From assembly GCA_050943735.1 (NCBI GenBank), contig JBMNPT010000012.1, positions 1 through 60,577 on the forward strand: DNA of 60,577 nt, given 5' to 3'. Made by a program: the position numbers and the translations under genes. Numbering within the stretch: position 1 is the first letter of the stretch; each line of letters starts with the position of its first letter. Below the pieces are notes generated by a model. That model did not search any database, was not told where the DNA came from, and saw nothing but the letters and a program-made list of their open reading frames with translations. The stretch is from JBMNPT01 sp050943735. Its GTDB lineage: Bacteria; Bacillota; Clostridia; Oscillospirales; RGIG577. Of the stretch, positions 32,946 through 41,485 are shown piece by piece.

Positions 32946-32958
32946 TTTATAGTATGAT
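32930..32958 (+). promoter_or_regulatory. Promoter of the phosphodiesterase-birA genes
   Basis: TTGACT (32930-32935) and TATGAT (32953-32958) with a 17-base spacer, overlapping the opposing candidate sigma-E promoter. Confidence 0.7.
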
Positions 32959-32998
32959 ACTACTGAATTGTTTTGCGAATGGCGAATTGGGGGCAACT

Positions 32999-33487
32999 AT
33001 GAAAACAGCCTATGTTTTTTCGGACAGCCATGGATATATCGACATCATGTATGAAGTGCTGGCCGATGCAAAAAGAGGGGATACCGTGGTGTTTTTGGGA
33101 GATATGAACCGGGATATTGAAGACATCCGGGCCATTTACCCCTCGTTGGAATATGTGATTGTGGAAGGCAACAACGACTATCGTATGGACTATCCTTTCA
33201 CCCGGGTATTCCGGCTGGAGGATGTGGAGATTTTGGCCTGCCATGGACACAAGCTGCGGGTCAAAGGGACCTTGCAGCTGCTGTACGATCGGGCGGCGGA
33301 GCTGGGCTGTCAGGTGGCCCTATACGGTCACACTCATGTGCCCAAACACATGCTGCACAAAGGCATTCAGCTGATCAATCCGGGAAGCTGCACATCTCGG
33401 TATGGCAGCTGGTGCCGGCTCACCATAGAAGGCAATCGGTGTGAGGCCACTTTTTACAAAGGAGATGGAACCGAAATTGTATTATAG
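32999..33487 (+). CDS. YfcE-like metallophosphoesterase
   Basis: The 162-residue protein is a small calcineurin-like phosphoesterase (YfcE/MJ0936 type) with the two-metal motif set in order: SDSHG (8-12), GDMNRD (about 36-41), GNND, CHGH and GHTH (about 114-117). It should hydrolyse phosphodiesters in the cytosol; the true substrate is unknown. ATG 32999 is used, with GGGGG upstream; the longer frame would pass through the promoter. Its end overlaps the start of birA. Confidence 0.9.
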   Translation: MKTAYVFSDSHGYIDIMYEVLADAKRGDTVVFLGDMNRDIEDIRAIYPSLEYVIVEGNNDYRMDYPFTRVFRLEDVEILACHGHKLRVKGTLQLLYDRAAELGCQVALYGHTHVPKHMLHKGIQLINPGSCTSRYGSWCRLTIEGNRCEATFYKGDGTEIVL

Positions 33488-34274
33488 TGCGGACAAGTTC
33501 CAGACGATGCTGCGAACCCGTGTGACGGCCCGGAATCTGACGGTGTTGGACCAGGTGGATTCCACCAATCAGTATTTGAAAGACCGGGCGTTTGACCTGC
33601 CCCATGGAGCCACAGTGGTGGCGGCCAGCCAGACCAGTGGACGGGGCAGCAAAGGACGGGTATGGAGCAGTCCTATGGGGGAAGGGGTTTTCTTCAGTGT
33701 GTTGTACCGCCCCCAGGTTCCCTTTGATTTTGGGGTGATGACCCCCGGTGTGGGATTGGCAGTATGCCGCGGGCTGCGCAGACTGACCAACTTGCCGGTG
33801 ATGATCAAATGGCCCAACGATCCGGTGGTGGATGGGAAAAAGATTGGCGGCATATTGTGTGAGAGTGTATGGCAGGGCAGCCAGGCAGCCCTGATTTTAG
33901 GAATTGGCATCAATTTGAGCGCCAGCCGGGAGCAGTTTTTACAGCGGGACCTGCCTCACGCGGCTTCTCTGGCCATGTTGGGCTGGGAAAAGTTGACGGG
34001 AGAACAGGTGGCCTCCGCTATATTGGATGAACTGGAGCCCATTTATGACAGTGTATGCCAGAGGGGCGAATTGGGTTCCCTGGCAGAGCAGCTGTCCCAG
34101 TGGTGTGTGACGTTGGGCCGGAGAGTGCGCATCAGTACCCGGGATGAGGAATTTGAAGCCATGGCGGAGAGCATTGATCCTCAGGGACGGCTGGTGGTGT
34201 CCAGAGAGGGACAGAAGCAGGTGTTGACGGTTTCCGAGGTGAGTGTGAGGGGACTGTATGGATATGCGGAGTAA
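33465..34274 (+). CDS. birA: Biotin-protein ligase (single-domain BirA)
   Basis: The enzyme activates biotin as biotinyl-AMP and attaches it to carboxylase carrier domains. The product of about 269 residues has the catalytic domain start LDQVDSTNQYLKD, the biotinyl-AMP loop GRGSKGRVWSSP, the KWPNDPVVDGKKIGGIL stretch and GIGINL, then the small carboxyl SH3-like domain. It lacks the amino-terminal DNA-binding domain of bifunctional BirA, so it is probably not the biotin repressor. The start is uncertain: ATG 33465 directly abuts its AAAGGAG site, and TTG 33477 is an alternative. Confidence 0.92.
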   Translation: MEPKLYYSADKFQTMLRTRVTARNLTVLDQVDSTNQYLKDRAFDLPHGATVVAASQTSGRGSKGRVWSSPMGEGVFFSVLYRPQVPFDFGVMTPGVGLAVCRGLRRLTNLPVMIKWPNDPVVDGKKIGGILCESVWQGSQAALILGIGINLSASREQFLQRDLPHAASLAMLGWEKLTGEQVASAILDELEPIYDSVCQRGELGSLAEQLSQWCVTLGRRVRISTRDEEFEAMAESIDPQGRLVVSREGQKQVLTVSEVSVRGLYGYAE

Positions 34275-34286
34275 AGGAGCAAGGCG

Positions 34287-34799
34287 ATGAGAGAACAGGC
34301 AGTGGCAACCAATGGGCGCAGGCATGTGCTGGTGTTTTTGTGTGCAGTGGGCATGGTGCTCATCAGCATCCTGCGGGGATTGGTAGGGCATTTTCAGTGG
34401 ATTTTCGATTTGGGAATTCTGGGATGCCTGGGCGGATTTTTGTACCTTTATGTGCGGTACTATCTTACCACCTATGTGTATGAGCTGGAGGGAAGCCAGT
34501 TTCGGGTCTATCGAAGAGTGGGCAAAAAGGAGCAGATCGCCTGCGAAGTTCCGCTGAAAAATGTGATGAGCGTCAGCCGGTTGGGCGATCCGGAGTATGA
34601 AAAAGAGGGTGTGGTGCCCAAGGAGTTCAATTACTGCGCTTCAGTGGGTCCCCAGCGGCCCTGCGTATTGGTGGCCTATTTGGATGTGGACTACATTGAC
34701 CGCATTACCATTGAGTGCAGTGATTCCTTTTTTAAGCTGCTTTCCATCCGGCAACAGAGGTATTGTACAGGGGAACCTCAGTTCAGAAGAAATAAATAA
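34287..34799 (+). CDS. Hypothetical membrane protein with two helices
   Basis: The 170-residue product has two membrane helices near the start (about 12-30 and 37-57). A soluble carboxyl region of about 110 residues follows, predicted beta-rich and reminiscent of a bacterial PH-like domain (VYELEGSQFRVYRRVGKKEQI and following strands). I do not recognise the family. It lies 12 bases after birA with a GGAGC site and is followed by a strong terminator, so it belongs to the same transcription unit. Confidence 0.75.
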   Translation: MREQAVATNGRRHVLVFLCAVGMVLISILRGLVGHFQWIFDLGILGCLGGFLYLYVRYYLTTYVYELEGSQFRVYRRVGKKEQIACEVPLKNVMSVSRLGDPEYEKEGVVPKEFNYCASVGPQRPCVLVAYLDVDYIDRITIECSDSFFKLLSIRQQRYCTGEPQFRRNK

Positions 34800-34832
34800 A
34801 AGCATCGAAGCCTATGGCTTCGATGCTTTTTT
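34798..34832. terminator. Bidirectional terminator
   Basis: A perfect 15-base stem (AAAAGCATCGAAGCC) with a three-base loop and a T-run on each strand, between convergent genes. Confidence 0.93.
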
Positions 34833-34835
34833 CGT

Positions 34836-35525
34836 CTATTCACTCATGCGGTAGTGCCCTATCAGATCGGTACGGCTTTCCAGGATATCTTCTTCATAGG
34901 CAGCCTGCAGACGGCCGCTGTGATGGATGATATAGGGAATTCCCCGGTTATTTCGCTGGTCGGAAACAATGCCGATGTGTTTTTGAAAAATCACAATATC
35001 CCCGCCCTGCCACTGAGCGATGTCCTGTACATCGGTGGTGAGGGAGATGGCCTGACGGGCAAAGAAAACTTTCAAATTGACCACCCGGCGAAAGTCAATG
35101 TTGGGATCAGGCATTTGAATATCATAGGCTTGGGGGCAGGCAAGTATGTCCTTCTGAACCAGCTGTTGCAAATCGTAGCCTGCGTGCAGCAGAGCCTGCG
35201 CCACCACATCGGTGCACACTCCGTATTGGTCGGAGGGGTACCCTGTAGGATAGTAACGGCTTCCATAAACCGGACGGGTGGCAATGTAGCTGCGTGCGTT
35301 CATCAGAATATCACGCTGATCTTCCACTCCATCCCCATCTTGGTCCATAGAGCTGGTGAAGTCGGCAAAACCAAAATCCGCACTGGTTTTCCCCTGTACA
35401 GTGGCGGTGCTGGGGCCCGCGATCAACTGAGCCAGGCAGAGCAGAGCGCCGCACAGCACCAGCCAGCCGAGAGCGACTGCCACTGAGAGAAGCGCCTTTC
35501 TGGCAGGAAGTTTTCTCTGTTTCAT
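34836..35525 (-). CDS. DUF1287 family protein (NlpC/P60-like)
   Basis: The 229-residue protein has an amino-terminal membrane anchor or signal (about 10-35) and a DUF1287 domain. The domain has YGVCTDVVAQALLHAG, with the probable nucleophile Cys104, then QGGDIVIFQKHIGIVSD and YIIHHSGR holding candidate catalytic histidines. DUF1287 is a papain-like fold related to NlpC/P60 and may act on peptidoglycan; activity is inferred. It is the last gene of the XRE-cinA operon. Confidence 0.85.
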   Translation of the reverse strand: MKQRKLPARKALLSVAVALGWLVLCGALLCLAQLIAGPSTATVQGKTSADFGFADFTSSMDQDGDGVEDQRDILMNARSYIATRPVYGSRYYPTGYPSDQYGVCTDVVAQALLHAGYDLQQLVQKDILACPQAYDIQMPDPNIDFRRVVNLKVFFARQAISLTTDVQDIAQWQGGDIVIFQKHIGIVSDQRNNRGIPYIIHHSGRLQAAYEEDILESRTDLIGHYRMSE

Positions 35526-35530
35526 GGGTG

Positions 35531-36115
35531 TCAGGTGCGCAACTCATCCAGCGAAAGCCCATAACTCTCCAGAAAGTGACTCATAAAATAGTCCACTTCC
35601 GGAAGAGATAGTTCTTCCAGCAGATGGCGGGTGGAGGTGAGGGCCTGGGCAAATTCCGGATTGCTCATACGGGTTTCCTCCAGGCATTTGATGTGGGCGG
35701 AGAGCTTATCAGCGGCTTTGACCAGCTTCCACAGCAGGGCGTCCTCTTCCCGAGGGAGAAAAAAGGGCTCATAGTCCAGCTGTAAGGCCGGAGGCAGCAT
35801 GGACAGCAGCTGTCGGTTGGCGCCTTCTTCCACCTGTTTGTAGGCGCTGACGATGCGCTGGTTGCAGTATTTTACCGGGGTGGGCAAATCGCCTGTGAGA
35901 ATTTCGCTGCAATCGTGATACAATGCCATGGCGGCACAGCGCTGGGCGTCGATTTGCCCTCCATACAGCCGGTTGTGGATGAGGGCCAGCGCATGGGCCA
36001 GAACTGCCACGTCATAGCTGTGCTGGGCAATATCCTCCCGGACGGTACTGCGCATCAGTCCCCAACGGGTCACGTATTTCATCCGGGAGAGCAGCGCAAA
36101 AAAATCAAATCTCAT
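35531..36115 (-). CDS. HD-domain 5-prime-deoxynucleotidase, YfbR-like
   Basis: The 194-residue protein is an HD phosphohydrolase with QHSYDV (His32), YHDCSE (His67-Asp68) and the late KAADKLSAHIKC carrying the last metal-binding Asp. The layout fits YfbR, which removes phosphate from deoxynucleoside monophosphates in salvage. Its start overlaps the pdxK-like stop by four bases, so it is translationally coupled. Confidence 0.88.
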   Translation of the reverse strand: MRFDFFALLSRMKYVTRWGLMRSTVREDIAQHSYDVAVLAHALALIHNRLYGGQIDAQRCAAMALYHDCSEILTGDLPTPVKYCNQRIVSAYKQVEEGANRQLLSMLPPALQLDYEPFFLPREEDALLWKLVKAADKLSAHIKCLEETRMSNPEFAQALTSTRHLLEELSLPEVDYFMSHFLESYGLSLDELRT

Positions 36116-36978
36116 GGCAAAACCTCCACTTGTACGTCAAAGGGCGGGCGATCTTCCCGCAGCATGGGCAAATAGGGTTCATAGGGCAATCCTTGCTGGG
36201 AGGGGCATCGGGCAGCCTGGGCCAGCTGCATCATACGGGCCACAAATCCACAGGCAAATCGGCAGGCTTCGGGAAGGGATTTTCCCTGCACCAGCAGTCC
36301 GGTGAGCACACTGGCAAACAGATCTCCGCTGCCGGGATAGTGGGCGGGCACTGCCCGGTGCCGCAGAGCGATGAGGGGTCCTTGAGCACTTTCCAGACAA
36401 AGCGTGGTGAGCAGGCCGTTTGTCTGCTCTGCGCCAGTGATCACCAGCGACTGTCCGGGCTGGCACAGTGAGCGGGCCAGTTGTTGCATTTCGGCGGGAG
36501 AGAGAGGCTGACGGGGGTCCAGACCCACCAGCAGACGGGCTTCGGTGGCGTTGGGTAACAGAACCTTTGCCCGCCGGGTTAACCGGCGCATCTCTCGGAC
36601 CATCTCCTCATCAAAGGTGGGGTATAGAGCGCCGTTGTCCCCCAGCACCGGGTCCACGATGAGCAGGGTACGGCTGTCCGACAGGGTACGGGCCAGCTTG
36701 AGGACCTGTTCTACCTGACCGGGACCGCCCAGGTATCCGGTATAAATGGCGTCAAATCCTCCGGCAAATCGCTTCAAATAGGGAGTACAGCCAACTACAG
36801 CCTCCATGGTATCCTGGGTATAGAATTCCCCAAAATCCACAGTGGAAGAGAGAATGGCGGAAATCACCGGGCAGGGCTGCAGACCGCAGGCAGCCAATAC
36901 GGCGGTGGCGGTGACAGTGCTGCACCGGCCCAGTGTACAGATGTCATGGACGGTGAGCACCTTTTTGGGGGGGATCAT
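36112..36978 (-). CDS. pdxK: Pyridoxal/pyridoxine kinase (ribokinase family)
   Basis: The 288-residue protein belongs to the PfkB/ribokinase superfamily and fits the PdxK/PdxY branch, making pyridoxal phosphate in vitamin B6 salvage. Visible are VHDICTLGRCS near the start, LIVDPVLGDNGALYPTFD (about 106-123) and the catalytic PGSGDLFASVLTG. It overlaps cinA by four bases (ATGA) and the HD gene by four. Confidence 0.86.
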   Translation of the reverse strand: MIPPKKVLTVHDICTLGRCSTVTATAVLAACGLQPCPVISAILSSTVDFGEFYTQDTMEAVVGCTPYLKRFAGGFDAIYTGYLGGPGQVEQVLKLARTLSDSRTLLIVDPVLGDNGALYPTFDEEMVREMRRLTRRAKVLLPNATEARLLVGLDPRQPLSPAEMQQLARSLCQPGQSLVITGAEQTNGLLTTLCLESAQGPLIALRHRAVPAHYPGSGDLFASVLTGLLVQGKSLPEACRFACGFVARMMQLAQAARCPSQQGLPYEPYLPMLREDRPPFDVQVEVLP

Positions 36979-38243
36979 CCCTCCTCCTTTTCCCCGGTCT
37001 GGGGGTGAAGGAGAAATTTCCGCACCATGTCAAAGGCGTTGGTGGCGGTGACGGTGCGCACATAATCCCGGCTGCGGGGATAGAGCAGTTTGCGGCACCA
37101 GGTGCGCCGGCCATCGGTGATCGCCACATAGACAAGTCCCACCGGCTTTTCGGGGGTGCCGCCTCCGGGACCTGCGATGCCGGTGATGCCTACTGCCACA
37201 TCAGCTCCGGACAGGGCTTTGCAGCCCCGGGCCATTTCAATGGCGCACTCCCGGCTCACCGCGCCATAGCGTTCCAGTGTGGAGGAACGAACTCCCAGCA
37301 GCTGCTGTTTGGCGGCATTGGAGTAGGTCACCACGCCCATGCCCAGCACATCCGAAGAGCCGGGAATATCGGTGATGCGCTTGGAGCACAGGCCGCCGGT
37401 GCAGCTCTCGGCAAAGGCCACCGTTTTGCCTTTTTCCCGCAGCAGCTGCACCAGATGGTATTCCAGAGAGGGAATGTCGATGCCGTATACCCCGTCTCCC
37501 AAAAGCGGAGTGATTTCCTCAATCACCGGGTCAATCAGCGCATCCGCCTCTGCCGGGTCGTGGACCCGGGCGGTGACCCGCAGCAGACATTCGGCGTCTT
37601 TGGCATAGGGGGCGATGGTGGGATTTTCATATTTTACCATCATGGGTTTTAAGATGTCCTCGATGGCAGATTCTCCAACCCCTACCACCCGGAGGGTTTT
37701 GGAGAGAATGTGCTCGGTGGAAAACCGCTGGAGATAGGGAAGCACCTGATCGTCAAACATGGGCTTCATCTCTCTGGGCGGGCCAGGCATCATAATGGCG
37801 ATTTTCCCGTCATCCCCCTCAATGATGCAGCCGGGAGCGGTTCCATTGGGATTTTTCAGAATGATGCAGCCTTCGGGCATCATGGCCTGTTTTTCATTGT
37901 TGGGCGTCATGGGGCGGCCCAGACCAGCAAAAAACTGCCGGATGGTTTCCAGACTCTCCTCATCCAGAACCAGCTTGCGGCCAAAAGCTGCGGCGATGGT
38001 CTCTTTGGTGAGGTCGTCATAGGTGGGGCCCAGTCCGCCGGTGGTGAGCAGAATATCCGCCCGACTTTTGGCCAGTTCCAAACACTGGGTGAGACGCTGG
38101 GGATTGTCTCCCACCACTGTTTGAAAGTATACATGGATGCCGATGCGGGACAGCCCTTGGGCGATGTACTGGGCGTTGGTGTTCACGATGTCACCCAGCA
38201 GCAGCTCGGTGCCCACAGCGATGATTTCTACACTTTTTGCCAT
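36975..38243 (-). CDS. cinA: CinA: MocF-type domain plus nicotinamide-nucleotide amidase
   Basis: The 422-residue protein has a molybdopterin-binding-like (MocF, ADP-ribose pyrophosphatase) domain (about 4-170, with VGTELLLGD and LTTGGLGPTYDDLT). A linking domain follows, then the CinA carboxyl amidase domain (about 260-415, with FAESCTGGLCSKRIT and GITGIAGPGGGTPEKPVGLVY). CinA proteins recycle nicotinamide mononucleotide to nicotinate mononucleotide in NAD repair, and the gene is competence-linked in some Firmicutes. It follows the XRE gene by 21 bases. Confidence 0.95.
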   Translation of the reverse strand: MAKSVEIIAVGTELLLGDIVNTNAQYIAQGLSRIGIHVYFQTVVGDNPQRLTQCLELAKSRADILLTTGGLGPTYDDLTKETIAAAFGRKLVLDEESLETIRQFFAGLGRPMTPNNEKQAMMPEGCIILKNPNGTAPGCIIEGDDGKIAIMMPGPPREMKPMFDDQVLPYLQRFSTEHILSKTLRVVGVGESAIEDILKPMMVKYENPTIAPYAKDAECLLRVTARVHDPAEADALIDPVIEEITPLLGDGVYGIDIPSLEYHLVQLLREKGKTVAFAESCTGGLCSKRITDIPGSSDVLGMGVVTYSNAAKQQLLGVRSSTLERYGAVSRECAIEMARGCKALSGADVAVGITGIAGPGGGTPEKPVGLVYVAITDGRRTWCRKLLYPRSRDYVRTVTATNAFDMVRKFLLHPQTGEKEEG

Positions 38244-38264
38244 GAAAATGCCTTCTTTCTATAT

Positions 38265-38879
38265 TCATTGAGATGGATGGCGAAACAGGTACCAGGTGGC
38301 CAGCCCGCAGCTCAGCAGATATACAAACCAGACCAGCAGTGCGACTCCTTCGGGCAGCAGGAAGGGATAGGGGGCCACCAGGGGGGCCAGCAGCAGGGTG
38401 GACAGCATGGACAGCAGCAGGAAAGTCAGCGGCCACAGACTGACCATCCAGTACAGCCGGTCCATGGGGGCGCGGCGGTACGCGGGCAAATGGAAGCGGC
38501 CCAACCCGTAGAGCAGCAGGGCGATGGCCATAATGGCCAGCCCGGGCAGGACGGTCCAGGATTCCTGATACTCCTTATAGAGCAGACAGGAGGTTAGCAG
38601 CCCCAGATAGAGCAGCACCGCAGAACCAAAATAGCAGAAAGCCGAGGTTTCCCGAGTGCTTTTTACTTCCGGTTCTGGAGAAGCGCCCCGCAGTAGCTGG
38701 TCGGCGGAGACCGAAAAGCAGTCGCACAGGGCCAGAATTTTTTCTACATCGGGGGTGCTTTGTTCGCTCTCCCATTTGGAAACCGCTTGCCGGGAAACGC
38801 CTAGCCGTTCGGCCAGCTCTTCCTGAGACCAGCCTTTTTCTTTGCGCAGGGTTTGAATCTGTTGTGCCAGTATTTGCAT
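38265..38879 (-). CDS. XRE-type regulator with membrane helices
   Basis: The 204-residue protein has an amino-terminal XRE helix-turn-helix (about 5-60, with WSQEELAERLGVSRQAVSKWE). A carboxyl part with four membrane helices (about 80-200) follows. Membrane-tethered XRE proteins of this kind are frequent in Firmicutes and probably sense envelope or small-molecule signals. It is the first gene of the operon with cinA, pdxK, the HD gene and DUF1287, and may control it. GGAGG precedes the ATG. Confidence 0.88.
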   Translation of the reverse strand: MQILAQQIQTLRKEKGWSQEELAERLGVSRQAVSKWESEQSTPDVEKILALCDCFSVSADQLLRGASPEPEVKSTRETSAFCYFGSAVLLYLGLLTSCLLYKEYQESWTVLPGLAIMAIALLLYGLGRFHLPAYRRAPMDRLYWMVSLWPLTFLLLSMLSTLLLAPLVAPYPFLLPEGVALLVWFVYLLSCGLATWYLFRHPSQ

Positions 38880-38941
38880 GATGCATCCTCCTTTTGTTTT
38901 TCTGTGCTTTTAGAATAGAGGATACGGCGGTTGCATGCCAT

Positions 38942-38977
38942 CCAGCGGGGCTGGAAATTACGCAACCAGTGGTTGCG
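38942..38977. repeat. Two adjacent perfect hairpins between thiI and the XRE gene
   Basis: CCAGC-GGG-GCTGG (38942-38954) and CGCAACCAGTGGTTGCG (38961-38977) lie back to back after the thiI stop. Neither has a T-run, so they are not classic terminators; they may stabilise the thiI transcript end or bind a regulator of the XRE promoter. Confidence 0.6.
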
Positions 38978-38984
38978 AAGCCAA

Positions 38985-40157
38985 TCAGCGGTGGAATTTC
39001 ACCACTTCCAGCTGGGAGAGACAGGTTTCCATCATCTCAGCCAGCGGGATGCGCTGTTCCATTTGCAGAACATCCTCCAGGTCAGGTTTGAGTTTGGGAT
39101 GCCGGGGGGTGAAGACGGTACAGCAATCCTCATAGGGGAGGATGCTCAAATCATAGGTGTCAATGCGCCGGGCGATTTGCACAATGTCCTCTTTGTCCAT
39201 GCCGATCAGCGGACGGTAGACCGGCAGATCCAGCCCATGACCGGTGACGTACATGGCGGCCATGGTCTGGCTGGCTACCTGTCCGATGCTCTCACCAGTG
39301 ACCAATCCCTGACTTCCGTTTTGCAGGGCAATGGCCTGGGCAATTTTCATCATGCACCGGCGCATCACCAGGGTGAAATACTCCTCCCGGACATGGTCCC
39401 GGATGGCCACCTGAATGTCGGTAAAGGGGGCCACAAACAGGGTGATGTGGTCGCAGTAATTGCACATTTTCTGCGCCAGCTGGAACACTTTGTCCTTGGC
39501 CCGGTCAGAGGTGTAGGGGTAGGAGAAGAAATGGACCGCGTTGAGGTCGATGCCCCGTTTGGCGATCATATGGCCCGCCACCGGGCTGTCGATGCCGCCG
39601 GAAAGCAGCAGTGTGGCCCGCCCGCCGGTGCCCAGAGGCAGTCCGCCGGCCGCCTTTTCGTTGCCGGCGTGGATGTATACGCCAAAGTCTCGGATTTCCA
39701 CCATGACGGTGATGTCGGGCTGGTGCACATCCACTTTGAGGTGGGGATTGCGCCACAGCAGATATCCGCCCACTTCTCGGCTGATTTGGGGAGACTGCAG
39801 AGGGAATTTTTTGTCGCTGCGGCGGGCTTCCACCTTGAAGGTGTGAACGCCTGCCAGAGTGTTTTGCAGATATTCCCCGGCGGTGCGCTTGATGATTTCC
39901 ATATCCTTTTCGCACACCGCCGCCCGGCTCACCGCGATGACGCCGAATACCTTCTTCATCTCTTCGTAGGCTTCGTCCATATCCACCCACTCATCCAGCG
40001 GTTCCACATAGGTGGTGGATTGGGCAAAACTCACCTTGAAGCTGCCCAGCCGCTCCATGCGGCGCTTGATGTTGCGCTGCAGGGTCATTTCAAACTGGTG
40101 ACGGTTGGCGCCTTTCAGCACCACTTCGCCGCCTTTGGCCAAAATAATCTCTTTCAT
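38985..40157 (-). CDS. thiI: tRNA 4-thiouridine synthase ThiI
   Basis: ThiI adenylates uridine 8 of tRNA and transfers sulfur to it; it also helps thiamine thiazole synthesis in some bacteria. The 390-residue product has the amino-terminal ferredoxin-like region, a THUMP domain (about 60-165) and the PP-loop SGGIDSPVAG (186-195). The catalytic-region ILPYEDCC provides the conserved Cys. There is no carboxyl rhodanese domain, so sulfur must come from a separate carrier. The upstream cysteine desulfurase, 25 bases away, is the likely donor. ATG 40157 is used. Confidence 0.95.
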   Translation of the reverse strand: MKEIILAKGGEVVLKGANRHQFEMTLQRNIKRRMERLGSFKVSFAQSTTYVEPLDEWVDMDEAYEEMKKVFGVIAVSRAAVCEKDMEIIKRTAGEYLQNTLAGVHTFKVEARRSDKKFPLQSPQISREVGGYLLWRNPHLKVDVHQPDITVMVEIRDFGVYIHAGNEKAAGGLPLGTGGRATLLLSGGIDSPVAGHMIAKRGIDLNAVHFFSYPYTSDRAKDKVFQLAQKMCNYCDHITLFVAPFTDIQVAIRDHVREEYFTLVMRRCMMKIAQAIALQNGSQGLVTGESIGQVASQTMAAMYVTGHGLDLPVYRPLIGMDKEDIVQIARRIDTYDLSILPYEDCCTVFTPRHPKLKPDLEDVLQMEQRIPLAEMMETCLSQLEVVKFHR

Positions 40158-40182
40158 AAATCTTATAACTCCTGACAATGAT

Positions 40183-41328
40183 TTATCGTTTTTCTTTCAG
40201 TGTGGACCGGCAGACTTTCAAGCCCTCAATCAGCGCATCACAGTCCTCCCGGGTGTTGAAGGCGCCGAAGCTGATCCGCAGGGCGCTGTCCAGCAGAGTG
40301 TCGGACAGCCCCGCTTGGGTGAGCACATGGCTGGCCCGATGGCTTTTTGCGCTGCAGGCGCTGCCGGAGGATACATAAATCCCCATACTCTCCAGCTGGT
40401 GCAGCATGATTTCGGAGCGAAGCCCCGGCAGAGACAGGTGCAGCAGATGGGGTGCTCCTTTAGTGGGGGAATTGACCACGCAGTTTTCCACTTCGGGCAG
40501 ACGGCTCAGGGTGTACTCCTTTAGGTCCCGTAGATGGGCGATGTGCTGTGGCAGCTGGGCAAAGGTTTCCTCCACCGCCGCGCCGAAGCCCACAATTCCA
40601 TAGGTGTTCTCGGTGCCGCTGCGCAGTCCACGTTCCTGACCGCCGCCGCACAGGTGAGGAGCCAGCCGTACCCCTTTGCGGATGTACAGCGCGCCCACCC
40701 CTTTGGGACCATGGATTTTGTGGGCGCTGAGGGTGACCAGATCGGCCCCCAGCTTTTTGGGGGTGAAGGGCAGTTTGCCGTAGGCCTGCACACAGTCGGT
40801 GTGGAGAAGTCCCCGGCTACCCGCTGCCTGCATGGCGGCTTTGAACCGTTCCACCGGGAAAATGCTGCCCAGTTCGTTGTTCACCAGCATGATGGAGCAC
40901 AAAATGGTCTCGGGCCGGAGGTGGGACAGGGCAAATTCCATATCCAGCTCTCCCTGGGACGTCATGGGGATATAGTCCACCTGAAAACCGTCCTCTTCCA
41001 GCCGGTGACAGCATTGCAGCACTGCCGGGTGTTCCACCGCGGTGGTAAGAATGTGATTGCCTTGCCGACGCAAGGCCCGGGCGGTGCCGAAAAGGGCCAG
41101 ATTGTCCGCTTCGGTGCCGCTGCCGGTGAAACAGATTTCCTCCGGCTGGCACCGGAGGGAATCCGCTACCTGTTTCCGGGCGGCTGATACCTCTTTTTCC
41201 GCCTGAAAACCCCGGCGGTGCAGGGAGGAGGGGTTGCCGTAATTTTCTTCCATCATCCGCGCCATTCGTTCGATCACCTGGGGATAGGGCTGGGTGGTGG
41301 CGCTGTTGTCCAAATATACTTCTCTCAC
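40183..41328 (-). CDS. Cysteine desulfurase (NifS/IscS-like)
   Basis: The PLP enzyme removes sulfur from cysteine and passes it on as persulfide. The product of about 381 residues has the substrate-binding VYLDNSATTQPYP start, HTDCVQAYGKLP, the PLP lysine in SAHKIHGPKG (about Lys204) and the active-site cysteine in SGSACSAK (about Cys325). It is directly followed by thiI, the usual NifZ/ThiI pairing for tRNA thiolation. GTG 41328 is preferred because AAAGGA is nine bases upstream; ATG 41337 would leave only one base. Confidence 0.95.
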   Translation of the reverse strand: MREVYLDNSATTQPYPQVIERMARMMEENYGNPSSLHRRGFQAEKEVSAARKQVADSLRCQPEEICFTGSGTEADNLALFGTARALRRQGNHILTTAVEHPAVLQCCHRLEEDGFQVDYIPMTSQGELDMEFALSHLRPETILCSIMLVNNELGSIFPVERFKAAMQAAGSRGLLHTDCVQAYGKLPFTPKKLGADLVTLSAHKIHGPKGVGALYIRKGVRLAPHLCGGGQERGLRSGTENTYGIVGFGAAVEETFAQLPQHIAHLRDLKEYTLSRLPEVENCVVNSPTKGAPHLLHLSLPGLRSEIMLHQLESMGIYVSSGSACSAKSHRASHVLTQAGLSDTLLDSALRISFGAFNTREDCDALIEGLKVCRSTLKEKR

Positions 41329-41363
41329 GTGAGTCATTCCTTTTTATTGACATAGATATTTTT

Positions 41364-41372
41364 ATTATAGCA
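41364..41372 (-). promoter_or_regulatory. Extended -10 promoter of the desulfurase-thiI operon
   Basis: On the minus strand TGC-TATAAT (41372-41364). No good -35 is seen. Confidence 0.55.
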
Positions 41373-41431
41373 CAATTCCGAGCCGGAGGGAGAGAAGAAT
41401 GGGAAATTTCCTTCAATTAAATGGAGAAATG

Positions 41432-41460
41432 TTGTAATTGCAGTGGATATTTGCTACACT
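41432..41460 (+). promoter_or_regulatory. Promoter of the DUF1385-prmC operon
   Basis: TTGTAA (41432-41437), a 17-base spacer and TGC-TACACT (-10 at 41455-41460). Confidence 0.65.
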
Positions 41461-41485
41461 GAAACCATAGGAGTTGAAGCAATCA

